Source of the DNA: Thermomicrobiaceae bacterium | GTDB lineage: Bacteria > Chloroflexota > Chloroflexia > Thermomicrobiales > Thermomicrobiaceae | Reading direction: 5' to 3' | DNA: 54,328 nt | NCBI GenBank assembly: GCA_014874455.1 | Contig: JADBJL010000063.1 | Location: 1 to 54,328 of the forward strand | Shown: in pieces, positions 1-10,074 of the stretch | How positions within the stretch are numbered: the stretch's first letter is position 1 | Layout of the letters: each line of letters begins with the position of its first letter | Notes under the pieces: model-generated | Seen by the model: the letters and a program-made list of their open reading frames with translations, nothing else | Database searches by the model: none | What the model was told of the DNA's origin: nothing | Program-made: the position numbers and the translations under genes

Positions 1-74
1 GTGTGGAGTCCGGAGCTTGCCAGCCCGATCAGCAGGTCACCTTCCCGGATGGCCGAGCCGTCGATCACTCGGTC
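1..74 (-). pseudogene. purM: purM fragment (AIR synthetase)
   Basis: On the minus strand the outermost bases read [20 protein letters not shown] followed by SSGLH. This matches the conserved middle of phosphoribosylformylglycinamidine cyclo-ligase (PurM), where the usual form is close to 'DGS.i.[17 protein letters not shown]'. The upstream half is absent: instead the sequence passes directly into aconitase in another frame at about bases 68-77. The fragment leaves the window after about 24 codons. The family assignment rests on a short but very characteristic stretch. The join is most simply an assembly or rearrangement boundary. Confidence 0.7.
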
Positions 75-868
75 ACGCCGCCCGGTGGCTGGTTCACCAG
101 CCGGAGCCCAACGATCTCCGGCATCAAGAGGTAGATCGGCTGGCCCAGCAGCACTGCCTCGGCCTCGATGCCACCGACGCCCCAGCCCAGCACGCCCAGC
201 GCGTTGATCATCGTCGTGTGCGAGTCAGTGCCGACGAGCGTATCGGGGAACGCGACTGGCGTCTCCCCGATACCACGCACGGTTACCACTGAGGCCAGAT
301 ACTCCAAGTTGACCTGGTGGACGATGCCGGTACCCGGCGGCACGACCCGGAAGTTCTGGAAGGCCCGCTGGGCCCAGCGGAGTAGCGCGTAGCGCTCCCG
401 GTTGCGCTCGTATTCTCGCTCGACGTTGCGCCGGAAAGCGACATTCGTGCCGAAGACGTCGACCTGCACCGAATGGTCGATGACGAGATCGGCCGGCACG
501 AGCGGGTTCACCGTTGCCGGGTCACCGCCCATCCGGGCCATTGCCGCTCGCATCGCTGCCAGATCGACGACGGCCGGCACCCCGGTGAAGTCCTGGAGGA
601 CGACGCGAGCAGGAAGGAAGGGGAATTCACGCACTTGCTTCGGGCCAGGTTGCCAGGAGGCGACGAGTTCGACGTCCTCGCGTGTGAACGGCGGAGTCCC
701 GGCGTGGCGGAGCACGTTTTCGAGCAGTACTTTCACCGTGTAGGGAAGCCGTTCCAGCCCGAGGGGAATCTGATCGGCGATCGATGCAAGCCGATAGTAG
801 GCTACCGCTCCCTCGGGAGTGATCATCGTCGCTCGTGCTCCCAGCGGATCCCGCATCTGGTGCTCCAT
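65..868 (-). CDS. acnA: Aconitate hydratase, N-terminal part only
   Basis: This is the first ~267 residues of an aconitase, the TCA-cycle [4Fe-4S] enzyme that interconverts citrate and isocitrate. Family landmarks appear in order: [14 protein letters not shown] near the start, [16 protein letters not shown], the substrate-loop region [22 protein letters not shown], and [28 protein letters not shown] full AcnA is about 900 residues; here the frame ends at GGVTE-stop, exactly where the family continues 'GVTATDLVLTV', because the DNA switches to purM. ATG 868 is preferred over upstream ATGs because AGGAGG lies just ahead of it and the protein then starts in normal register ([14 protein letters not shown]). 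It is a truncated copy, caused either by an assembly join or by a real break. Confidence 0.85.
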   Translation of the reverse strand: MEHQMRDPLGARATMITPEGAVAYYRLASIADQIPLGLERLPYTVKVLLENVLRHAGTPPFTREDVELVASWQPGPKQVREFPFLPARVVLQDFTGVPAVVDLAAMRAAMARMGGDPATVNPLVPADLVIDHSVQVDVFGTNVAFRRNVEREYERNRERYALLRWAQRAFQNFRVVPPGTGIVHQVNLEYLASVVTVRGIGETPVAFPDTLVGTDSHTTMINALGVLGWGVGGIEAEAVLLGQPIYLLMPEIVGLRLVNQPPGGVTE

Positions 869-1095
869 CCCGCGCCTCCTACTCTTCCGCTCCTGCCCGG
901 CTGCCTCGTCGGCCAGCTCGTACGCGACCGACACGCAGGAGAGCCTGGCTTCCAATTCCATACTACCGTACCTACCCAGCGGGTGCCCGGCATCCACCCT
1001 GCTGGCCTCGCCGGTCTTTCGGTGTGCCCGCTCGGAGCGAGGGTTGAAGAAGTCGAACTTTTCCTGACAGACAGGCGTCACCGGTCAGCCTACAC

Positions 1096-1192
1096 TATCA
1101 CCCGTGACGGGATTGGCCAGACGACTTCGCGAGGTAGTCTTGGCTCGTTCCGAAGCTGCCGATCCATACCTATCCCCTCGGGGATTGGCAGA
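1096..1192. repeat. Pair of similar hairpins in the acnA upstream gap
   Basis: The 447-base gap between acnA and the xdhC-like gene (869-1315) holds no convincing gene. It contains two related inverted repeats: 1096-1121 (TATC, ACCC, GTGA, CGGG, ATTGGCCAGA) and 1171-1192 (TATCCCC, TC, GGGG, ATTGGCAGA). The second centres on the palindrome ATCCCCTCGGGGAT (1172-1185). They lie about 230-320 bases upstream of the acnA start and downstream of the xdhC stop on the minus strand. They could be a regulator site, or RNA hairpins ending the cox transcript; no run of T follows either. Confidence 0.4.
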
Positions 1193-1315
1193 GACAACCT
1201 CAAAACGCCTCTTGTTTCCCCTCTTCACCCCTGTGTCGGGACAGCGGTAATCACCCCGCTGTCTCGCCCCATTTGTCCACATCGTCGCGGTGCAGCTCGG
1301 AAGCGTGTCGGCGGG

Positions 1316-2353
1316 TCAAGCCTTCTGAATGCGGCTGAGGTACTCGGTAGGAGAGGCGAGGAACCGGCGGCGGCAGGCGGGACAGCAGAAGTAATAGCGG
1401 TGCCCTTCATATTCGGCAGCGTAACGACTGGTAGCAATCTCGACGGCCATCCCGCAGACAGGGTCGAGCGCAGTAGCCGACTCAGCAGGCTCGGCGGTCG
1501 GCTCGACCATGGCGGCGAGCGGCACAAGCGTCGATTTGTGGGCGATGATCTCGGCCAGGATGCTCACCGCGATCTCCTCCGGCTCGGTCGCACCGATATC
1601 CAGGCCAGCCGGGGCTTTGACCCGCGCGAGCAGGTCGGGCGAGAGCCCTGACGCCTCGAGCGCCGAGCGGACGACTTCGAAACGACGGCGGCTCGCGACG
1701 AGCGCGACGAACGCGGAACCAGCTCGGAGCGCCCGCTCGACCGCTTCCTCGTCGTATAGCCCCATCGTCGCGACGACTGCGACCGTCTGGCGCCCGTGGA
1801 GGAGACCATCGAGCTCGAGCGTCGCCAGCGTGACGTCCGCTCCCGGCACCGGCAGCCCGCTGGCACCGGGACGGACAGCGAGCACACGGTAGCCCATGGC
1901 CTGCCCGAGGCGGATGAGGGCCTCGGCTACCGGGCTCTCGCCGAAGACGACGAGCTGCAACGGTGGGAGGAACGGCTCGAGAAAGATCTCGAGCGCCCCG
2001 CCGCTGTGGCAGGTCATCGGAACGACGACGACATCGCGGCGGTCACCGGCTGGTTGGCCTTCTGGCTCGAGCCGGAGAATGCGCGGTCGCCCATCTTGCA
2101 GCGCTTTGAGCGCTTCCTGGACGACAGCCGGCTGCGCGCAGCTCCCTCCGACCCAACCGAACAGCGCGCCATCGGCCGTCACGATACCCTTAGCACCCGG
2201 CTTGGCCGAGGTCGGCCGCTGGCTCCAGACCACTGTTGCGAGCACGAATGGCTGGCCGGCCTGCTTCAGCGCCGCCGCCCGCTCGAAGATATCTTGCGAG
2301 AGCGCGGGCGCGCTCTCGGCGCGCAACCGGCTCGGCTGCTGGTCGCTGTCCAT
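1316..2353 (-). CDS. XdhC/CoxI-family maturation factor fused to YHS domain
   Basis: XdhC/CoxI proteins bind molybdenum cofactor and help sulfurate and insert it into xanthine/CO-dehydrogenase-type enzymes. The N-terminal XdhC_CoxI domain is seen in FVLATVVWSQRPTSAKPGAK and GWVGGSCAQPAVVQEALKAL. A Rossmann-like XdhC_C domain follows (LQLVVFGESPVAEALIRLG, then GLYDEEAVERAL and GLDIGATEPEEIAVSILAEI). The last ~45 residues add a separate module, DPVCGMAVE...YEGHRYYFCCPACRRRF, a YHS domain typical of metal-binding tails on copper ATPases and diiron enzymes. ATG 2353 has AGGAG ahead of it; the longer reading frame from 2422 lacks one. It is the last gene of the cox operon, 182 bases after coxL, so it is probably that enzyme's maturation factor. 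The YHS fusion is unusual for XdhC. Confidence 0.85.
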   Translation of the reverse strand: MDSDQQPSRLRAESAPALSQDIFERAAALKQAGQPFVLATVVWSQRPTSAKPGAKGIVTADGALFGWVGGSCAQPAVVQEALKALQDGRPRILRLEPEGQPAGDRRDVVVVPMTCHSGGALEIFLEPFLPPLQLVVFGESPVAEALIRLGQAMGYRVLAVRPGASGLPVPGADVTLATLELDGLLHGRQTVAVVATMGLYDEEAVERALRAGSAFVALVASRRRFEVVRSALEASGLSPDLLARVKAPAGLDIGATEPEEIAVSILAEIIAHKSTLVPLAAMVEPTAEPAESATALDPVCGMAVEIATSRYAAEYEGHRYYFCCPACRRRFLASPTEYLSRIQKA

Positions 2354-2535
2354 GGCAACCGTCTCCTGACACGAGCCAGGGAGATCTCGGTCGAGTTCCT
2401 GACACCAAGTATGCCAAGACACCTCGGCATACTTCTGTCCAGTGGCGTTGACCGAGTCTCCCTGGCCATGTCGCTCTCGGCTCTCGATCGAGCGGGCACG
2501 ACACGGGTGCTCGCATCGTGCCCAGCACCGTCCCC

Positions 2536-4881
<2,346 letters not shown>

Positions 4882-4883
4882 GT

Positions 4884-5393
4884 TTACTCTCCTCCCGCAA
4901 TGCCGACGGCGGCCGGTACCGTCTCGCGCATCTTGCGTGCCGCGTATTGGATCGCCTTCACGATGTTGACGTAGCCGGTGCAGCGACACAGGTTACCGGA
5001 GATGGCCTTGCGGATCTCCTCCTCGCTGGGATCTGCATTCTCCTGGAGCAGCGCCACGGCGGTCATCATCATGCCCGGCGTGCAGAAGCCGCACTGGAGG
5101 CCATGCTCTTCCCAAAAGCCCTCTTGTACCGGGTGGAGCTGGCCATCGCGCTCGAGCCCCTCGACTGTCAGGATCTCGCCGCCGTCGGCCTGGACGGCGA
5201 AGACGGTGCAGGACTTGACCGGCCGGCCGTTCCAGAGGACAGTACAGGCGCCGCAACTGGTCGTGTCGCAGCCGATATGGGTACCGGTGAGGTTGAGCAC
5301 GTCGCGGATACAGTGGACGAGCAGCATGCGCGGCTCGACTTCGACCTGGTAGGACTGGCCGTTCACCGTGAGCTGAATCGGGACTCGCTCCAT
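4884..5393 (-). CDS. coxS: CO dehydrogenase small [2Fe-2S] subunit
   Basis: The 169-residue electron-transfer subunit of the molybdenum hydroxylase. The plant-type N-terminal [2Fe-2S] ligands are Cys42, Cys47, Cys50 and Cys62 ([12 protein letters not shown]...SC). The second cluster uses Cys101, Cys104, Cys136 and Cys138 (CGFCTPGM ... GNLCRCTGY). All eight cysteines are intact and the length is normal for CoxS. The gene sits between coxM and coxL and is separated from coxL by two bases, so the subunits are almost certainly translated together. Electrons pass from CoxL's cofactor through these clusters to FAD in CoxM. Confidence 0.95.
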   Translation of the reverse strand: MERVPIQLTVNGQSYQVEVEPRMLLVHCIRDVLNLTGTHIGCDTTSCGACTVLWNGRPVKSCTVFAVQADGGEILTVEGLERDGQLHPVQEGFWEEHGLQCGFCTPGMMMTAVALLQENADPSEEEIRKAISGNLCRCTGYVNIVKAIQYAARKMRETVPAAVGIAGGE

Positions 5394-5417
5394 GAGATCC
5401 TCTCCCTTCGTGAGCAG

Positions 5418-6290
5418 CTAGGCCGCCTGCGCCCGGCTCAACGCTTTCTGGAGGGCCCGGAAGGTCATCGTTCGGGCGACCGCGCGCTTGTATTCAGCAG
5501 GCCCACGCAGGTCACTGGTCGGATCGGCAGCCTGGGCTGCCAGCTCGGCGGCCGCGCGGAACAGCTCGTCGGACGGAGCCTGGCCGAGCAGCGCGTTCTC
5601 GGCGGCCTCGGCGCGCAGCGGTTTGTAAGACACGTTGGTCAGCCCAATACCTGCACGGACGATCTTCCTGGCCTCGTCGAGCGCCAGGAAAGCAGCCGCA
5701 GCCGCGACCGCGTAGTCGCCGACCTTACGCTCGAACTTCATGTAGGCTCCGCCGGAGCGCGGTGGCGGAGCCGGAACGCGGATCTCGGTGAGGATCTCGT
5801 CCGGGGCCAGTGCGGTGGTGAAGGTATCGACGAAAAAGTCGTCGATCGAGATGACCCGCTCGCCGCTCGGGCCGCGCGCGACCACCTCGGCCCGGAGCGC
5901 CAGCATGGTCGCCGGGTGGTCGTTTGCCGGGTCACCGTGGGCGAGGTTGCCGCCCACCGTGGCGAGGTTCCGTACCAGTGGGTCGGCGATGACTTCAGCG
6001 GTGTCGGCGATGATCGGGTAACGCTGGCGGATGAGCGGTGAGCGCTCGAGCGTGGTTTCTCGCACGAGGCCGCCGATTGAGAGTAGGCCGTTGCGCTCCT
6101 CGATTGTGTCGAGACCAGGAACACGGTTGATGTCGACGATGACCGCGGGCTCGGCGAGGCGGAACTTCATCATCGGGATGAGGCTCTGGCCCCCGCTGAG
6201 TACCTTGGCATCACCGCCGTACTGCTGGAGTAAGGCGATGGCCTCCTCGATCGACGTCGCTCTGCGGTAGCTGAATGGCCCTGGTATCAT
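5418..6290 (-). CDS. coxM: CO dehydrogenase medium FAD subunit
   Basis: The 290-residue flavoprotein subunit. The FAD-binding N-terminal domain shows GGQSLIPMMKFRLAEP (about residues 33-48) and ATVGGNLAHGDPANDHPATMLAL, both typical of the CoxM/XdhB family. The C-terminal CO_deh_flav_C domain follows (RSGGAYMKFERKVGDYAVAAAAAFL). ATG 6290 is preceded by a strong AGGAGG. It is the first gene of the minus-strand cox operon, so the operon promoter should lie in the gap up to 6776. Confidence 0.95.
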   Translation of the reverse strand: MIPGPFSYRRATSIEEAIALLQQYGGDAKVLSGGQSLIPMMKFRLAEPAVIVDINRVPGLDTIEERNGLLSIGGLVRETTLERSPLIRQRYPIIADTAEVIADPLVRNLATVGGNLAHGDPANDHPATMLALRAEVVARGPSGERVISIDDFFVDTFTTALAPDEILTEIRVPAPPPRSGGAYMKFERKVGDYAVAAAAAFLALDEARKIVRAGIGLTNVSYKPLRAEAAENALLGQAPSDELFRAAAELAAQAADPTSDLRGPAEYKRAVARTMTFRALQKALSRAQAA

Positions 6291-6557
6291 GGTTCTGACC
6301 TCCTCTTCAGCCTGCCGGTGATCCTGAGAGAACCACCAGGGAACAGCGCGACGAGCGCCGCAGACGTCAACGATCCGGTCTCTTTAGCTCCAGTGTGTTT
6401 TTGCGCTACTCAGAAGTCTACTCGAATATGGACTGCGATAGAACCCTACCAGGGCGGGCATCCGTCCCACCTGAACGGAGGGGTTATTTCCCTCTATGGG
6501 GAGGGGGAAGCTCGTCAGTGGGATATACCCGGCGTGCGAGAACGTCTTTGAGATCGG
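6291..6557. other. Intergenic region upstream of coxMSL
   Basis: Part of the 486-base gap between coxM and the S9 peptidase, where the cox promoter should be. The segment is less GC-rich than its surroundings around 6375-6440. I see no confident -35/-10 pair and no clear palindromic operator on the minus strand. The remainder of the gap (6558-6749) holds a gene remnant on the opposite strand. Confidence 0.4.
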
Positions 6558-6749
6558 TTGCTGACCTGCTCTCTCCTCGCTCGCCTTCACGGCCAGGCGA
6601 TCGTCTGGGTTCAAAATCCGTTAGCGCTCGATGAGGACTCAGAGGCCAGGCCCGGCATCGCGTTGCCGCGCTTTCGCGAGGACTTCTACGCGCAGCGGTT
6701 GCCGGCGCCCGAGGACGTCCTGCTCCTCTCCTCACCGGTGCTTGCCTAG
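6558..6749 (+). pseudogene. Uma2-family (DUF820) remnant
   Basis: The plus strand encodes LLARLHGQAIVWVQNPLALD, then EDSEARPGIALPRFREDFYA and RLPAPEDVLLL. This matches the core of Uma2-family PD-(D/E)XK-like proteins (pattern 'aiV.vQnPirLde.SepqPDlall....fY....P.peDvLLvvEVadtS'). The N-terminal part is missing, the expected PDLALL is decayed to PGIALP, and the frame leaves the family after DVLLL and stops. It is therefore a degenerate piece, not a working gene. Uma2 genes are numerous in Chloroflexota and cyanobacteria. Confidence 0.6.
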
Positions 6750-6776
6750 TTGGCCTGGTGGTTTGCGAGAGCCACC

Positions 6777-8705
6777 TCACAGGTTGAGGTGTCGCTTGAA
6801 CCAGCCGAGGATGCGCTCGAGCAAGTCCCGCTGGTGGTTGTATTCCTCGATGGTGTGGCCTTCCCGCGGGTACGTGACGAGCTCACAGACCTTCCCCAGC
6901 GTCCGAAGCGCCTGGTACATCTGGATGCTCTCGCTCACGGCGACACGGCGGTCTTCCTCGCCGTGGACGATCAAGAGTGGGGTGCGGACGTTTTGCACGT
7001 AGCGGATCGGTGAGCGCTCCCAGTAAGGCTCTGGATCCTCGTACGGTGACCGCTCGAAGTAGGACAGGTTGGCGCTCGGGATGTCGCCCAGGCTGTTGTC
7101 GCTGATCAGGTTGCAGAGGCCAGCGCCCATCACGGCCGCCTTAAAGCGGTCAGTCTGGGTGACTGTCCAGGCGGTCATGTAGCCGCCCCAGCTCCAGCCA
7201 CACACCCCCAACCGCTCGGGATCCGCGATTCCCCTCGCGATCATGGCGTCGACGCCTGCCATCGTATCGCGGAACTCACCGCCAGCGACGTCGCCGAAAA
7301 TCGCGTTGGCCCACGTGGGGCCGCGCCCGGTGCTGCCGCGCGGGTTGGGGAGCAGCACGGCACATCCGAGGGCGGCGAGCGGCTGGGCCCAGTCGTGCCA
7401 GGAGCCGAGGAACTCGTTCGACCACAGGCTGGTTGGCCCACCGTGGATCTGGACGATGAGGGGCACGCGCTGCCCCTCTCGGTAAGCTGGTGGCAAGACA
7501 AGCAGGCCCTGAACGGCAACGCCAGGGTCGCTCTCCCACTCGACAGTGCAGGTGGTGGCGAGTCCGGTGGAGTAGCTCGTGGAAAGGCGTGTCAGCGCGC
7601 GGGGTGATGTGTCTTGGGATATGTCGTCAGCGAGCGACCAGCTCACCACCTCCAGCCCATGCCCCCCGTCCGACCACACCCCAGCCAGGCGATCCCCGCT
7701 GGCGCTCGCCACCACTGCGCCGTGGAACGTGCCGTGTGGCCCGTGCGGCAGCAGGCGCTCACGCCGCCCGTCCCACGCCAGGCGATAGACCATCGAGTCC
7801 AGCCCTTCGAACGCGGTAGCCACCAGTGCTCTGCCATCTCCCAGAGGCCGCAACGCCTCGACTGTTCCCTCATATCCCGGCGTCAGGCAGACCGGATCGC
7901 CTCCCTCGATCCGCCGGGCATAGACGTACTCCCCATGAACGACTCGCCCGGCCGGTGCCCGGTAAGCGAGCCACTCTCCGTCCGTCGACCAGGTGAGATC
8001 TTCCACTAACCCCTTGACCTGGAACAGCGGCCTCAACTCGCCACCATCGCGGGAAAGGATCGCGACCTCCGTCTCACGGAAGATGTCGTCTATCTTCGGC
8101 GTCGGGCTCGTATTTATCACGAGCCTGCTGCTGTCCGGCGACCACGCGTAGCCCCGCACCTGCCGATCCGGCGGCGAAATCGCCCGGCTCTGCCCGCTCT
8201 CGAGGTCGATGACCCACAGGCGCTGGTACTTGTAGTCGGTGTCCCAGACGTGGTGATCCTCCTTCGCCTCTCGCCGTCGCTTCTCTTCCTCCGTCTCCGG
8301 GTCAGTCATCAACACGGCGAGCGATCGCCCGTCCGGCGACCACGAGAGCATCGACAGCTCACCCTGCCGGTCGAAGATGCGCACGGCTTCGCCGCCGTCC
8401 CGTGGCATCACGAACACGCTCAGCTTGCCCCGCTCGGCGCGATCCGAGAGGAAAGCAAGGCGACTGCCGTCCGGCGACCAGCGCGGGGATTCGTCCTGCC
8501 ATAGCCCGCTGGTGAACTGCCGCGGCTCGCCTCCGCTCCACGGCACGATCCAGATCGCCGATTCCCAGTACTGGCCCCTCCGGCTCACCGGCCGGACGAC
8601 ATAGGCGATCAGTGCCCCGTCCGGCGAGAGCTGGACATCCGTAGGCCGCCGCTGGTCGACCCAGCGTTCGAGGTCAAAGGGTTGTCCGGTCGTCTCCGTG
8701 CTCAT
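6777..8705 (-). CDS. S9 family (prolyl oligopeptidase-like) peptidase
   Basis: A 642-residue serine peptidase with an N-terminal beta-propeller and a C-terminal alpha/beta-hydrolase domain, as in acylaminoacyl-peptidases and dipeptidyl peptidase IV. Repeated propeller elements of the type SPDG..LAF and SPDS..L appear in the first ~350 residues (LSPDGALIAYV, SPDGSRLAFLSD, SPDGRSLAVL, SPDSSRLVI). The catalytic triad is Ser505 in GWSWGGYM, Asp585 in HGEEDRRV and His617 in REGHTIEEYN. There is no signal peptide, so the enzyme is probably cytoplasmic. ATG 8705 has GGGAGG upstream. It sits between the cox genes and mocA on the same strand but with large gaps; a link to CO metabolism is not evident. 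Confidence 0.9.
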   Translation of the reverse strand: MSTETTGQPFDLERWVDQRRPTDVQLSPDGALIAYVVRPVSRRGQYWESAIWIVPWSGGEPRQFTSGLWQDESPRWSPDGSRLAFLSDRAERGKLSVFVMPRDGGEAVRIFDRQGELSMLSWSPDGRSLAVLMTDPETEEEKRRREAKEDHHVWDTDYKYQRLWVIDLESGQSRAISPPDRQVRGYAWSPDSSRLVINTSPTPKIDDIFRETEVAILSRDGGELRPLFQVKGLVEDLTWSTDGEWLAYRAPAGRVVHGEYVYARRIEGGDPVCLTPGYEGTVEALRPLGDGRALVATAFEGLDSMVYRLAWDGRRERLLPHGPHGTFHGAVVASASGDRLAGVWSDGGHGLEVVSWSLADDISQDTSPRALTRLSTSYSTGLATTCTVEWESDPGVAVQGLLVLPPAYREGQRVPLIVQIHGGPTSLWSNEFLGSWHDWAQPLAALGCAVLLPNPRGSTGRGPTWANAIFGDVAGGEFRDTMAGVDAMIARGIADPERLGVCGWSWGGYMTAWTVTQTDRFKAAVMGAGLCNLISDNSLGDIPSANLSYFERSPYEDPEPYWERSPIRYVQNVRTPLLIVHGEEDRRVAVSESIQMYQALRTLGKVCELVTYPREGHTIEEYNHQRDLLERILGWFKRHLNL

Positions 8706-8809
8706 GGTGCTCCCTCCCCGCAGTCAGGGGACAGCCGCCTATCGCCAGTGTCCAGGGGATAGAACCGATGACAGCAGCGTCGCACCCGAGGCATGAGCGC
8801 GCTGGCCCA

Positions 8810-9427
8810 TCAGCGCGTCTCCGTCGTGACATTGAGCAGGGCACGGTAGTCAGCCCAGGTGTCGATATCTCGAGGATATGGCGCATCCACGTCCACGAGT
8901 AGCGCCGCATCCAGTCGCCGGTCTACAAGCTTCCAGGCTGCCTTGTCTCCCCACAGGGCAGCCAACTCGCCGAACAGCTCCCGTCCGAACAAAATCGGAT
9001 GGCCCAGCTCACCCCGGTAACGCATGAGCGCCACCAGTGCCCGCTGTTTTCGCCAGGCGCTCACCAGCCGGTCGATCACCGCCGCCGAAATCCCCGGCTG
9101 ATCGCCGAGGACGACCACTACCGCCTCAGCCGTCGGAGACACCTGATCGAGCCCCGCTCGATAGGACGCGCTGCAGCCAGCGCTCGGCTCCGCAACGACG
9201 ACTGTTGCCGCCCGTCCCCAGTCACGCTCAGCGGCCCACTCTGCCAGCGCAGCATTGAGCACCACGACGACCTGATCAAGCAGGGTAGCCCGGCAGGTCT
9301 CCCGTACGACCCATTCGAGCACCGTTGCTCCTTGATAGGGGAGGAGTTGCTTGGGATAGCCCAAACGCTCCGACCGCCCCCCGGCCAGGACGAGCCCTGC
9401 GATCGATATCTGCCCTCCACGCTTCAC
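8810..9427 (-). CDS. mocA: MocA-type molybdenum cofactor nucleotidyltransferase
   Basis: A 205-residue nucleotidyltransferase of the MobA/MocA family. It has the nucleotide-binding motif LAGGRSERLGYPKQLLPY (residues 14-31), the metal-binding VVLGDQPGIS, and the late GHPILFGRELF. MocA adds CMP to molybdopterin to make the MCD cofactor used by CO and xanthine dehydrogenases. That fits the cox operon 2.5 kb downstream on the same strand and is the reason to prefer MocA over MobA. The start is GTG 9427, which overlaps the response-regulator stop by four bases (GTGA), so translation is coupled. This two-component/cofactor coupling is unusual. Confidence 0.85.
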   Translation of the reverse strand: MKRGGQISIAGLVLAGGRSERLGYPKQLLPYQGATVLEWVVRETCRATLLDQVVVVLNAALAEWAAERDWGRAATVVVAEPSAGCSASYRAGLDQVSPTAEAVVVVLGDQPGISAAVIDRLVSAWRKQRALVALMRYRGELGHPILFGRELFGELAALWGDKAAWKLVDRRLDAALLVDVDAPYPRDIDTWADYRALLNVTTETR

Positions 9428-10071
9428 AGCAAGCCCTCCCGGTTGGCGATCAGCACCGCCTCGAGCCGGTTCCGCGCACCCAGTCGCCGCAACACCTCTT
9501 GCACATAGCCCTTGACCGTGTTCTCACTCAGGAACAGCCGCTCAGCGATCTCCCGGTTCGAGAGGCCCTGCGCCATCAGCCGCAGCACCGAGAACTGGTG
9601 CGGCGTCAGCGGATGCTTCGGCGGCTGGTCACCCTTGCGGAGCCGCTCCAACACCACCGGTGCCACCCGCGGGTCGATCACCGCCTCGCCCCGGGCCACT
9701 GCCTTCAAGCTCTGCTTGAGGTCGAAGTGGACAATGTCCTTGAGCACGTAGCCGCGGGCCCCGGCCACCAGGCAGCGATAGACCAGCTCCTCCTCGCCGA
9801 AGGCACTCAGTACCAGCACCTTGACTTCAGGGGCCCGCTCGGCCAGCAGCCGGCAGACGTCGTCACCATGCATCGAGGGTAGTCGCACGTCGAGCAGTAC
9901 CACGTCTGGCCGCACGGCATCGACCATTGCGACCCCGCTCGGCCCGTCATCGGCCTCGCCCACCACCACGAAGTCCGGGTCACCGTCGAGAATGTGCTTC
10001 AACCCGGTACGGACGATCTCGTGGTCATCGATCATCGCTACGCGCAGGGGGGCGATGAGGGAGCGCACCAC
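9424..10071 (-). CDS. NarL/LuxR-type response regulator
   Basis: A 215-residue two-component regulator. The receiver domain has the acidic pair in MIDDHE (residues 13-18), the phosphoacceptor Asp61 in VVLLDVRLPSMHG, and a C-terminal Lys in GYVLKD. The output is a LuxR/NarL helix-turn-helix (LTPHQFSVLRLMAQGLSNRE, then IAERLFLSENTVKGYVQEVL). It starts with GTG 10071, three bases after the histidine kinase stop, and overlaps mocA by four bases. The kinase, this regulator and mocA therefore form one transcript. Its targets are unknown; the cox genes are a reasonable guess. Confidence 0.93.
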   Translation of the reverse strand: MVRSLIAPLRVAMIDDHEIVRTGLKHILDGDPDFVVVGEADDGPSGVAMVDAVRPDVVLLDVRLPSMHGDDVCRLLAERAPEVKVLVLSAFGEEELVYRCLVAGARGYVLKDIVHFDLKQSLKAVARGEAVIDPRVAPVVLERLRKGDQPPKHPLTPHQFSVLRLMAQGLSNREIAERLFLSENTVKGYVQEVLRRLGARNRLEAVLIANREGLL

Positions 10072-10074
10072 GGG

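Noticed and set aside
473-1651. 392-codon plus-strand frame across acnA and the xdhC tail
   Set aside because: It overlaps two recognised minus-strand genes and the gap between them and has no recognisable motif.
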